64,000 nucleotides of DNA from an uncultured Prevotellaceae bacterium. Its GTDB lineage: Bacteria > Bacteroidota > Bacteroidia > Bacteroidales > Bacteroidaceae. Of this stretch, positions 15,626-25,886 are shown in pieces (positions within the stretch are counted from its first letter, which is position 1; each line of letters opens with the position of its first letter). The position numbers and the translations under genes are program-made. The notes under the pieces were generated by a model. That model did no database searches and was not told the origin of the DNA. It was given only the letters and a program-made list of their open reading frames with translations. Where the stretch lies: assembly GCA_946188395.1 (NCBI GenBank), contig CAMHUU010000005.1:32492-96491 (forward strand), in the 5' to 3' direction.

Positions 15626-16177
15626 TTGACAACGCAAGAAGAAAAGACTAACCGCCAGTTTGAACAGGTCGTCGGCGAATGCCGCGCGCTGTTTGAGAAG
15701 AAGCTCCACGACTACGGGGCTTCGTGGCGTATTCTGCGACCCTCGTCGCTGACCGACCAGCTGTTTATCAAGGCCAAGCGCATCCGCTCGCTGGAAATCA
15801 AGAAGGAGTCGCTGGTGGGCGAAGGCATACGGCCCGAATTCATCGCACTCATCAACTACGGCATCGTGGGACTCATCCAGATTTACCACGGGTTCAGCGA
15901 CACGGTGGACATCACCGTCGAGGAGGCCATGAAGCTGTACGACAAGTACGCCAAAGAGGCCTTGGAGCTGATGAAACGCAAGAACCACGACTACGACGAG
16001 GCGTGGCGCGGGATGCGTGTCAGCTCGTATACCGACTTCATCCTGACGAAAATCGAGCGCATCAAGGAAATCGAGAACCTGGGTGGCGAGACGCTGGTTT
16101 CGGAGGGTATCGACGCCAACTACATGGACATCATCAACTATGCCGTGTTTGGTGCGATTAAGTTGAGTGAGGAGTGA
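15626..16177 (+). CDS. DUF1599 domain protein (two repeats)
   Basis: A 183-residue cytoplasmic protein starting at a TTG codon (no in-frame ATG at a suitable place). It contains two copies of the DUF1599 unit: [33 protein letters not shown] and [34 protein letters not shown], each followed by a GE/SEGI..INY segment. The family is suggested to relate to nucleotide modification, but the function is not established. The gene order DUF1599 - DoxX-like - tpiA - SPOR - folE is one I recognise as conserved in Bacteroidales. Its stop overlaps the next start by 4 bp (GTGA), so translation is probably coupled. Confidence 0.85.
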   Translation: MTTQEEKTNRQFEQVVGECRALFEKKLHDYGASWRILRPSSLTDQLFIKAKRIRSLEIKKESLVGEGIRPEFIALINYGIVGLIQIYHGFSDTVDITVEEAMKLYDKYAKEALELMKRKNHDYDEAWRGMRVSSYTDFILTKIERIKEIENLGGETLVSEGIDANYMDIINYAVFGAIKLSEE

Positions 16178-18108
16178 GGAGCATAACGGTAAACATCGCC
16201 CGGTTCGTACTGGCCATCGTACTGATCCTGTCGGGATTCGTCAAGGCCGTAGACCCGCTGGGCACACAATACAAGATAGCCGACTACCTGACGGCCATGC
16301 ACTTGGGGCACGCGTTGCCCGACCTCATGACGCTGGGAGCAAGCGTGCTGCTGTCGGCCATGGAATTTGTACTGGGCATCTGCCTGATGTTCGCCATTCG
16401 CAGACGACTGGTGTCAAGGCTGGTGCTGTTGGTCATGCTCGTAATGACCCCACTGACGCTGTGGCTGGCGGTGGCCAACCCGGTGAGCGACTGTGGGTGC
16501 TTCGGCGATGCGGTGGTGCTGACCAACTGGCAGACGTTCTGGAAAAACGTCGTGCTGCTGGCAATGGCAGTCATCGTCGCCCGCTGGCCATTGGACATGG
16601 TGCGCTTCGTGTCGAAGAGCAACCAGTGGATTGTCATCAACTACACGGTGATATTCATTCTGGCCGTGTCGGGATGGTCGCTGTACGACCTGCCCTACTT
16701 CGACTTCCGCCCCTACCACGTGGGAACGAACCTGCGCGAGGGCTGGCAGAAGATGATGGACGGCGAGGAATCGCCCTACGTGGACTTCTTCGTGGAGCGC
16801 ATCGACGAGGGTGACGACATCACGGAACCCATGCTGCTCTACAAGGGCTACACGCTGCTGATGGTGGCACCGCACCTGGAGCAGGCCGACGACAGCCAGC
16901 TGGACCGCATCAACCAGCTGTACGACTATGCAGTAGAGAACGGCTACCCGTTCTACTGCCTGACGGCCAGCGGAGCAAAGGGCATCAACGAGTGGCGCGA
17001 GATAACAGGAGCGGAATATCCGTACTGCCAGACGGACGAGACGACGCTGAAGACTATCATACGCAGCAATCCGGGCGTCGTGCTGCTGAAGGACGGAGAG
17101 ATTATCCGCAAATGGAGCCACAACCGGCTACCGGACGAGACGGCGCTGGACGAACGACTGGAAACCTCGGAGCTGGGACAGAAACCCGCCGACTCCATAC
17201 CGGGCAAGGTGCTGGTCATCATTCTGTGGTACGTGCTGCCCCTGGTGGTGCTCGTCATTGCCGACAGACTGTGGACGTGGACGCGCTGGATAAAAAAGAA
17301 AAAAGTATCAGACAAAGATATCAATCAACAATTAAAAAGTAACACAACAATGAGAAAGAAAATCGTAGCAGGCAACTGGAAAATGAACCTGAACCTGCAG
17401 GAGGGCATCGCCCTGGCAAAGGAACTGAACGACGCACTGAAGGCTGACAAGCCCAACTGCGACGTGGTCATCTGTACTCCGTTTATCCACCTGGCATCAG
17501 TAGCCAAGGAGCTCGACCCCGCACTGGTTGGTCTGGGCGCCGAGAACTGTGCCGACAAGGAGAAGGGTGCGTTCACCGGTGAGGTTAGCGCCGAGATGAT
17601 TAAGTCGACGGGTGCTCAGTATGTCATTCTGGGCCACTCAGAGCGTCGCGAATACTATAAGGAGACTCCCGAGATCCTGAAGGAGAAGGTGCTGCTGGCA
17701 CAGAAGAACGGTCTGAAGGTCATCTTCTGCATCGGTGAGAGCCTGGCAGAGCGCGAGGCCAACAAGCAGAACGAAGTCGTGAAGGCTGAGCTGGAGGGTA
17801 GCGTATTCAACCTCGCTGAGGAGGATTTCCGCAAGATTATCATCGCCTACGAGCCCATCTGGGCCATCGGTACCGGCAAGACCGCTACTGCTGAGCAGGC
17901 TGAGGAGATCCACGCCTACATCCGCTCCATCATTGCTGAGAAGTATGGTCAGGCTGTTGCCGACGACACCAGCATCCTGTATGGTGGCTCGTGCAAGGCC
18001 TCTAACGCCCCAGAGCTGTTCGCCAAGGCTGACATCGACGGTGGTCTCATCGGAGGTGCATCGCTGAAGTGCGCAGACTTCAAGGGCATCATCGACGCCT
18101 GGAAATAA
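16174..18108 (+). CDS. tpiA: DoxX/BT_3928-like membrane protein fused in frame to triosephosphate isomerase
   Basis: One open frame of 644 codons joins two proteins that are normally separate. Residues 1-370: a BT_3928/DoxX-MauE-like protein with four N-terminal helices, the DCGCFGD cysteine motif, a thioredoxin-like periplasmic part and a C-terminal helix. Residues 393-644: complete triosephosphate isomerase (GNWKMN, GHSERR with catalytic His, [11 protein letters not shown] with catalytic Glu, YGGS), the glycolytic interconversion of DHAP and GAP. The linker (about 375-392) reads like translated intergenic sequence. TpiA has its own ATG at 17350, so it may also be made separately. The start is GTG at 16174. 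An in-phase A AAA AAG heptamer (17292-17298) lies in the linker; a -1 shift there ends the membrane protein at 17342. Confidence 0.85.
   Translation: MRSITVNIARFVLAIVLILSGFVKAVDPLGTQYKIADYLTAMHLGHALPDLMTLGASVLLSAMEFVLGICLMFAIRRRLVSRLVLLVMLVMTPLTLWLAVANPVSDCGCFGDAVVLTNWQTFWKNVVLLAMAVIVARWPLDMVRFVSKSNQWIVINYTVIFILAVSGWSLYDLPYFDFRPYHVGTNLREGWQKMMDGEESPYVDFFVERIDEGDDITEPMLLYKGYTLLMVAPHLEQADDSQLDRINQLYDYAVENGYPFYCLTASGAKGINEWREITGAEYPYCQTDETTLKTIIRSNPGVVLLKDGEIIRKWSHNRLPDETALDERLETSELGQKPADSIPGKVLVIILWYVLPLVVLVIADRLWTWTRWIKKKKVSDKDINQQLKSNTTMRKKIVAGNWKMNLNLQEGIALAKELNDALKADKPNCDVVICTPFIHLASVAKELDPALVGLGAENCADKEKGAFTGEVSAEMIKSTGAQYVILGHSERREYYKETPEILKEKVLLAQKNGLKVIFCIGESLAEREANKQNEVVKAELEGSVFNLAEEDFRKIIIAYEPIWAIGTGKTATAEQAEEIHAYIRSIIAEKYGQAVADDTSILYGGSCKASNAPELFAKADIDGGLIGGASLKCADFKGIIDAWK
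17292..17298 (+). promoter_or_regulatory. In-phase slippery heptamer A AAA AAG
   Basis: The codons ATA AAA AAG place the heptamer in the phase used by -1 frameshift sites such as dnaX. Shifting to -1 gives 14 more residues and a TAA at 17340-17342, just before the tpiA ATG. A downstream stimulatory structure was not identified. Confidence 0.35.
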
Positions 18109-18112
18109 AAGC

Positions 18113-18135
18113 GGACTACGTCCTAAATAAAAAAT
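18113..18135. repeat. Hairpin-TAAATA element, copy 2 (intergenic)
   Basis: GGAC-TAC-GTCC (18113-18123) then TAAATAAAAAATA. It lies between tpiA and the SPOR gene. Its arms differ from copy 1 at one position on each side, which keeps the pairing. Confidence 0.75.
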
Positions 18136-18153
18136 AAGAAATAAGGAATATAT

Positions 18154-18834
18154 ATGGATGTGTTAGGAAATTCAAGTTTCATGGAAAAGTTATACAGAAG
18201 CAGGAATAGCCTGCGCAAATGTGTATTATTTTTTATTTTTTATTTTTTATTTAGCCCCGTAGGGGCGCAATCTTTCACCCAGCGCATCCAGCAACAGAAA
18301 GCCGGACAGGGAACCATTACCATCCACGAGAGCGCTGAGATAGACCAACTGGTGAACGACGCCAAGCTCGGCAACGTAGCAGCGCCGACGAACACCACCA
18401 AACCGGCCACCACGAAGCCGGCAACCACGAAACCGGCAACCACGAAACCGGCGAATACCACAACAAATACGGCGGCTAACAATACGTCGACGGCAAACAA
18501 CCAGACGGCTCAGGACGAGACGACTGAAGAAACCGTAGTCGAGCCGACCAAGAAAATCATGACGGGCGGATACAAAATCAACGGCTACCGCGTACAGGCC
18601 TTTGCCGGAGGAAACTCGCGCAAGGACCGCCAACAGGCAGAACACGTGGGCAACCAGATTAAGGGAAGCTACCCGGGAGTACCCGTCTATGTACACTTCT
18701 ACTCCCCGCGATGGATATGCCGCGTAGGCAACTACCGCACGTACGAGGAGGCACACCAGATGCTGCTCAGCCTGCGCAAGATGGGCTTCACGGAAGCAGT
18801 GGTGGTGAAAGGAAAAATAACAGTATACGACTAA
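18154..18834 (+). CDS. Secreted SPOR-domain protein
   Basis: About 217-226 residues (an ATG at 18181 is an equally good start). The N-terminal signal sequence has the core LFFIFYFLFSPVGAQ, encoded by a repeat element (18226-18266). Then come four exact TTKPA pentapeptides (about residues 81-100, from 15-bp DNA repeats at 18394-18453), a Thr/Asn-rich linker, and a C-terminal SPOR domain (YKINGYRVQAFAGG to VGNYRTYEEAHQMLLSLRKMGF) of the kind that binds denuded peptidoglycan at division sites. It ends directly against the folE start codon (TAA then ATG, no gap). Confidence 0.88.
   Translation: MDVLGNSSFMEKLYRSRNSLRKCVLFFIFYFLFSPVGAQSFTQRIQQQKAGQGTITIHESAEIDQLVNDAKLGNVAAPTNTTKPATTKPATTKPATTKPANTTTNTAANNTSTANNQTAQDETTEETVVEPTKKIMTGGYKINGYRVQAFAGGNSRKDRQQAEHVGNQIKGSYPGVPVYVHFYSPRWICRVGNYRTYEEAHQMLLSLRKMGFTEAVVVKGKITVYD
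18226..18266. repeat. Hairpin-TAAATA element, copy 3, inside a signal peptide
   Basis: Inverted relative to copies 1 and 2. A/T heptamers (TTTTTTA type) run into TATTTAGCCCC-GTA-GGGGC (hairpin 18254-18266). In frame it encodes the hydrophobic core and cleavage region of the SPOR protein's signal peptide. Confidence 0.85.
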
Positions 18835-19416
18835 ATGGCTGAACAGATAGAATACAGAGAGGGATTGGACGAGTTGGCGGGCGACTACCGCCGCATCCTG
18901 CAGCTGCTGGGTGAAGATCCCGAGCGTGAGGGTCTGCAGAAGACCCCCATGCGCGTGGCCAAAGCCATGCAGTTTCTCACCCAGGGATATACGCAGGACG
19001 CCCACGAGGTGCTGCGACAGGCCCTCTTCCGCGAAGACTACTCGCAGATGGTCATTGTGAAGGACATCGACTTCTTCTCACTCTGCGAACACCACATGCT
19101 GCCCTTCTACGGCAAGGCTCATGTGGCATACATACCCAACGGCTACATCACAGGACTATCGAAAATAGCACGCGTGGTGGACATCTTTGCCCACCGTCTG
19201 CAGGTGCAGGAGCGACTGACGCTGCAAATCAAACAGTGCATCCAGGACACACTACACCCTCTTGGCGTCATGGTAGTCGTCGAAGCACGCCACATGTGCA
19301 TGCAGATGCGGGGCGTAGAGAAACAGAACAGCATCACGACGACCAGTGAGTTCAGTGGTGCCTTCAATCAGGCCAAAACGCGCCAGGAGTTTATGAATCT
19401 ATTGCATCATCAATAA
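18835..19416 (+). CDS. folE: GTP cyclohydrolase I
   Basis: Converts GTP to dihydroneopterin triphosphate, the first step of folate synthesis, as a cytoplasmic homodecamer. At 193 residues it has the standard length. Family blocks are intact: [14 protein letters not shown], the zinc-binding CEHHMLPF with Cys and His, [29 protein letters not shown], and [16 protein letters not shown] with the second zinc Cys. It is the last recognisable enzyme of the DUF1599-tpiA-SPOR-folE operon. Confidence 0.97.
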   Translation: MAEQIEYREGLDELAGDYRRILQLLGEDPEREGLQKTPMRVAKAMQFLTQGYTQDAHEVLRQALFREDYSQMVIVKDIDFFSLCEHHMLPFYGKAHVAYIPNGYITGLSKIARVVDIFAHRLQVQERLTLQIKQCIQDTLHPLGVMVVVEARHMCMQMRGVEKQNSITTTSEFSGAFNQAKTRQEFMNLLHHQ

Positions 19417-19429
19417 ACAAAAGCATATT

Positions 19430-20002
19430 ATGGAACAGTTTAACCCCAACACCTACAAAAAGCAGAGTACTGCACAGGAGTTTACAGGAAGCTGCCTCGG
19501 AAAAATCATTATCCTTGCAGCCATTTTCATTATCCTAATGATTGTTGCAGCCCTCACACGGCCTACTGACAGCTACATGAACTGGCAGACGGAAGACAAC
19601 ATCATGGAATGCATTGCGGCCAGCGACAGCATTGAGAGCGACATCATCGACGACTATGTGGGCAACCTCGGACGCATCTTCACCCATGCCGACAGCACAG
19701 AGGTGAACAAAGAGCTGTGGGAAACCTACAAGAAGCTGAACAAAGTGGAAATCTATCCGCACACGTTCCTGAAGACGGCTCGCGTCATCAACAACATCCA
19801 TCCCGAGGGTGTTCGCGTGGGTATCGGCATCTTCGGCATCGTCATTCCTACTGTCAAGTATTCCGACCTGCTGATGAATACGGGAGCCGTACGCGGCGAC
19901 TACAACAAGAAGCTGATTAAGGACCAAGTGGTTCCCGATATGTATACGGGAGACAACCCCAACATCCAACCCTTCCACTACAAGGGCAACCCGGATGACT
20001 AA
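19430..20002 (+). CDS. Hypothetical single-pass membrane protein
   Basis: A 190-residue protein with one hydrophobic helix near the N-terminus (about residues 25-45: KIIILAAIFIILMIVAAL) and a soluble part rich in Asp and Glu. No domain was recognised. It starts 13 bp after folE and is followed at once by a strong terminator, so it is the last gene of the operon. Confidence 0.75.
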   Translation: MEQFNPNTYKKQSTAQEFTGSCLGKIIILAAIFIILMIVAALTRPTDSYMNWQTEDNIMECIAASDSIESDIIDDYVGNLGRIFTHADSTEVNKELWETYKKLNKVEIYPHTFLKTARVINNIHPEGVRVGIGIFGIVIPTVKYSDLLMNTGAVRGDYNKKLIKDQVVPDMYTGDNPNIQPFHYKGNPDD

Positions 20003-20016
20003 AGGAAACAAAAAAA

Positions 20017-20040
20017 GGCCTCCCGCTGGGAGGCTTTTTT

Positions 20041-20042
<2 letters not shown>
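20017..20042. terminator. Bidirectional intrinsic terminator
   Basis: GCCTCCC (20018-20024), loop GCT, GGGAGGC (20028-20034), with A-run before and T-run after. It serves the folE operon and the convergent esterase gene. Confidence 0.9.
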
Positions 20043-22047
<2,005 letters not shown>

Positions 22048-22061
22048 TTACGTTTCGGATG

Positions 22062-22092
22062 CAAAGTTAAGCAATATTTCACTTCCTTGCAA
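22062..22092 (-). promoter_or_regulatory. Promoter of the PUL esterase
   Basis: Minus-strand TAACTTTG (22062-22069), 20-bp spacer, TTG (22090-22092). It faces away from susC in the 652-bp divergent gap. Confidence 0.55.
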
Positions 22093-22207
22093 CAGAAACG
22101 TTTTTTGTCAAGTTACAAAATTCTTATAAACTGTAAAAAATAGTAGACTGTTTACAAAAGGCAAAATCCATGTTACAAACGATAAAGTATTCTACCAATT
22201 TTATGTA

Positions 22208-22347
22208 TATCTTTGCACCAGAAAATAGAAATTCTTTTTCAAATCGCTTTATTTTTTAAGTTAAGACTTATAATAGTTACTAAGAGTTAGTAGTTTTGGT
22301 ATGTAAAATTATCGACAGGGGGCCGATGTGAATCACCCCCCTTTTTT
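22208..22347 (+). ncRNA. Possible short terminated transcript upstream of the PUL
   Basis: A TATCTTTG box (22208-22215) is followed about 105 bp later by an intrinsic terminator: GGGGG (22318-22322) pairing with CCCCC (22336-22340), an inner GTGA/TCAC stem, then CTTTTTT. A transcript of about 125 nt would end well before the PUL promoter at 22609. It could be a small RNA or an attenuated leader. The rest of the 22030-22681 gap has no convincing gene. Confidence 0.4.
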
Positions 22348-22608
22348 ATTCAAGAAACATTGTAAAGACTAAAAATAGGAATAACATGTACGAACGACTG
22401 GAAGAACCGACCCTCACACCCATAATAATATATAGGTACGCGAGGATCCAGAGAAAGACTCCGAATGGTACGAAACCAACCATTCCGTAGCCTGACAATA
22501 TTTTTGTTAGAGTAACACAAACTAGCAAAAAAGCAAGATTAGCTAAAGAATGTTACAAAAAACAAAATGCTTGTTACAAATAATTAACGCTATTTATAAT
22601 AATACGCG

Positions 22609-22616
22609 TACCTTTG
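22609..22616 (+). promoter_or_regulatory. -7 box for the PUL operon
   Basis: TACCTTTG, 66 bp upstream of the first susC start. The -33 region lacks a clear TTTG, as may be expected of an activator-dependent promoter. Confidence 0.5.
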
Positions 22617-22681
22617 CATCACAATTGACGAGAACAACAAAATAAAACAATAAAAAAATCTATGAATCAAAATCTGTCAAA

Positions 22682-25600
22682 ATGAAGAATCTAAAGCAAC
22701 TGATTAGACAGACCATTCCCGCGATTTTGATGCTGTTCACTTGCAGCACGATGCTGCATGCCCAGAACGGCATCACGGTAAAGGGTTCAGTCACAGACAA
22801 TACCGCAGAGCCATTGATTGGTGCTTCGGTAGTAGTGAAAGGACAAACTTCCATGGGTACGGTGACGGATATCGACGGTAACTTCCAGTTGAAGGTACCA
22901 TCGGAGCAGTCAGTGCTGGTAGTTTCCTATGTGGGTATGACCACAAAGGAAATCAGAGTCGGCAAGCAGCGTGATTTCAAGGTATCGCTCGCTGAGGACA
23001 CCCAGTTGGAAGAAGTCGTAGTAGTAGGTTACGGCCAGCAGAAGAAAGCCTCTGTGGTGGGTGCTATTACCCAGACCACCGGTGAGGTGCTGGAGCGTGC
23101 CGCAGGTATCGGTAGTGTCGGTGCAGCCCTCACGGGTAACCTTCCTGGTGTTGCCACCATCGCTTCCACCGGACGACCTGGTGAAGAAGATCCGCGCATC
23201 TACATTCGTGGTGCAGCAGCCTGGGGCGGCGTGGACGCTCAGCCTCTGATCCTCGTCGATGGTGTCAAGCGTGACATTCAGTCCGTTGATATTACGTCTG
23301 TGGCTACCGTATCAGTATTGAAAGACGCATCTGCAACTGCCGTCTACGGTGTGGAAGGTGCTAATGGTGTTATCCTGATTACCACCAAGCGTGGTCAGGA
23401 AGGTAAGGCAAGAATCGATGTCGGTTTCAACGCTACGTTGAAGGCCGTATCAAAGCTCCCCCGCAAATATGACTCTTACGACGGCTATATGCTCCGTAAC
23501 GAGGCCATTGAGCACGAGCTTGCCCTGGGAGGCTCCGCTTCTTGGGAATTCTATCGTCCCCAGACCTTCATCAACCTTTTCCGCAATCAGGACTATACTG
23601 TCAAGCCAAACTTTGCTGCTGACGGCACCTATCTCGGTGACTACAGCCAGGCAGAGCGCTATGCAAACATTGACTGGCAGGACGAAATGTTCAAAAGTAC
23701 CGCTTTATCTTATAATACGAACCTTAACATTTCCGGCGGTACCTCATTCGTCAAATATTTCGTAGCATTCGACTTCCAGAACGAAGGTGATATGACGAAG
23801 ATCTGGGACAACCATCAGGGCTATGAAGGTGGTTACACCTACAATCGTCTGAACGTACGTTCAAATCTGGACTTCCAGATCACGAAGACTACCCAGTTCA
23901 AGGTCAACCTCGCAGGTTCTAATGCACAAAAGAAGTCTCCTCGTTTCTATTATGGTAATGACGGCATGTTCTTCCAGCAGCAGAAATGGGCTGGTGCCTA
24001 TGGTATGGCGCCCAACCTCTTCCCTGTTCAGTTCTCTGACGGTGCGTGGGGTTACTATCCGTTGGTTTCCAACATTGAGAACTCTCCGCAGAGCGTAGCA
24101 ACGTCTGGTTACGAGTTGCAAACCATTACCCGTATCTTCACCGACTTTGCGCTCGAGCAGAAACTCGACTTCATCACGAAGGGTCTTGTTGCTCGTGGAA
24201 CCATCTCTTGGGACAATAATTTTACCGAGGGTTCACGTGGTATCTCCGACCAGCATACTGTTAAGAAGGCATACATACTTCCTGAGGATGGTGCACTCAT
24301 CCGTGAGAACGATATTGACAACACCACAGGTTTTGATTTCTATGAGAGCCGCGACTGGAGACAGGAGGCAGGCAGTGTAAGTTCAACCAGCCGCGCTACC
24401 GAAATGTCGCTCCAGCTCTTCTGGGCTCGTCAGTTCGGCGACCACAACATTTCAGCGATGGGTAACTGGAAGCGCCGTATCACCCAATACGGTTCCGACC
24501 TTGAGAACCGCCGTGAGGACTGGGTATTCCGTACCACATACGACTACAAGAGCCGTTATTTCGCCGAGTTCAACGGTGCTTACAATGGTTCACAGAAGTT
24601 CTCGCCAGACAACCGCTTCGCATTCTTCTGTTCGGGAGCTATCGGATGGATGGTTTCTGAAGAGAAATTCATGAAGAAACTGAAGGACAAAGGTATTGTC
24701 GACATGTTCAAGATTCGTGGTTCTCTCGGTGAGATCGGTGACGATAACGCCGGTGAGCGCTGGGCATACCTGACCAGATGGGAAGTAACGAATAATGGTA
24801 ATGGCTACAACCTCACTGTTGACGGTTCTGCCAGCCCGTTCGTCGGATACAAAGAGGCAGCTGTTGCTGTTCCCGACCTCCGCTGGGCTACCGTATTAAA
24901 GAAGAACATCGGTTTCGACTATGCATTCCTTCATGGTATGTTCGCAGGTAGCTTCGACTACTTCCGCGATGACCGTTACGACATCTTTATCTCCGGTGGT
25001 GAGCGTTCCGTACCTTCATTCTACGGCGCAGCAAAGACTCCTGATATCAACAAGGGTAAGATGAAGAACCACGGTTTCGAGGTCGAGCTTCGTTTTAATA
25101 AGGTATTAAAGAACGGCATGCGCTTCTGGGCAAATGCCAACTACACCTATGCACACAACGAGATTATCATCAAGGACGACCCGAAACTGATTCCTAGCTA
25201 CCGCAAGAAGGAAGGCTATTCACAGGGACAGTACACCTCGTTCATCGACAATGGTTTCATCCGTACCTACGATGAGCTTTACAGCTCGCCTGAACGTCAG
25301 AGTAACGACGGACAGGTTCTCATCGGTGACCATTACATCATTGACTTCAATGGTGACGGTGTCGTTGACGAGACCAACGATGTTGCGCCTTACGGCTATA
25401 CCGGAAACCCGGAACACACCTACAATGCCACCATCGGTTGGGAATGGAAGGGCTTCAGCATGTTTGCACAGCTCTATGGTGTAACAGGCGTCACCCGTGA
25501 CGTAGGTCTCACCTCTTTTAATAATAAGCTGCTGACAGTATATGACAATGGTACTTGGTGGAATCCTGCAGAAGGAAACGGCGAAGTCGTCGTACCACGC

Positions 25601-25873
25601 TTTACCACTCAGGTTGCCTATAACGATGGTACGCAGTTCCTCTTCGACGGTTCTTATTTCCGTGTAAAGAACGTGGAGCTCGCCTACACTTGGACGAAAG
25701 GTTGGATTAAGAAACTTGGTTTCTCAAGTCTGAAGATTTACGTCAACGGCAACAACCTCTTCCTGATTACCAAGATGCCTGACGACCGTGAAAGTAACTA
25801 CGGATATAGCGGTGGCGGCGGTGCATACCCCACTGTCAGACGTTATAATTTCGGATTCAAGCTTAACATTTAA
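22682..25873 (+). CDS. SusC-family TonB-dependent outer membrane transporter (XusA-like)
   Basis: A 1063-residue outer-membrane transporter that would import xylo-oligosaccharides with its SusD partner. Order: signal peptide (ending MLHAQ), a carboxypeptidase-like regulatory domain (about 27-110: GSVTDNTAEPLIGASVVVKG, GTVTDIDGNFQL), a TonB box-like EEVVVVGYG, the plug domain (RIYIRGAAAWGGVDAQPLILVDGV, ASATAVYGVEGANGVILITTKRG) and a long C-terminal barrel ending FGFKLNI. Gene order matches the SusC-SusD-SusC-SusD Xus system known from Prevotella bryantii. A seven-codon leader ORF (22662-22685) overlaps its start. Confidence 0.95.
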   Translation: MKNLKQLIRQTIPAILMLFTCSTMLHAQNGITVKGSVTDNTAEPLIGASVVVKGQTSMGTVTDIDGNFQLKVPSEQSVLVVSYVGMTTKEIRVGKQRDFKVSLAEDTQLEEVVVVGYGQQKKASVVGAITQTTGEVLERAAGIGSVGAALTGNLPGVATIASTGRPGEEDPRIYIRGAAAWGGVDAQPLILVDGVKRDIQSVDITSVATVSVLKDASATAVYGVEGANGVILITTKRGQEGKARIDVGFNATLKAVSKLPRKYDSYDGYMLRNEAIEHELALGGSASWEFYRPQTFINLFRNQDYTVKPNFAADGTYLGDYSQAERYANIDWQDEMFKSTALSYNTNLNISGGTSFVKYFVAFDFQNEGDMTKIWDNHQGYEGGYTYNRLNVRSNLDFQITKTTQFKVNLAGSNAQKKSPRFYYGNDGMFFQQQKWAGAYGMAPNLFPVQFSDGAWGYYPLVSNIENSPQSVATSGYELQTITRIFTDFALEQKLDFITKGLVARGTISWDNNFTEGSRGISDQHTVKKAYILPEDGALIRENDIDNTTGFDFYESRDWRQEAGSVSSTSRATEMSLQLFWARQFGDHNISAMGNWKRRITQYGSDLENRREDWVFRTTYDYKSRYFAEFNGAYNGSQKFSPDNRFAFFCSGAIGWMVSEEKFMKKLKDKGIVDMFKIRGSLGEIGDDNAGERWAYLTRWEVTNNGNGYNLTVDGSASPFVGYKEAAVAVPDLRWATVLKKNIGFDYAFLHGMFAGSFDYFRDDRYDIFISGGERSVPSFYGAAKTPDINKGKMKNHGFEVELRFNKVLKNGMRFWANANYTYAHNEIIIKDDPKLIPSYRKKEGYSQGQYTSFIDNGFIRTYDELYSSPERQSNDGQVLIGDHYIIDFNGDGVVDETNDVAPYGYTGNPEHTYNATIGWEWKGFSMFAQLYGVTGVTRDVGLTSFNNKLLTVYDNGTWWNPAEGNGEVVVPRFTTQVAYNDGTQFLFDGSYFRVKNVELAYTWTKGWIKKLGFSSLKIYVNGNNLFLITKMPDDRESNYGYSGGGGAYPTVRRYNFGFKLNI

Positions 25874-25886
25874 TGGCATATATATT

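Noticed and set aside
22346..22528. Minus-strand frame of 60 codons coding a hydrophobic peptide in the PUL divergent gap
   Set aside because: Hydrophobic and possibly a small membrane protein, but no promoter box or ribosome-binding context was found and it begins at an arbitrary ATG; evidence is too thin.
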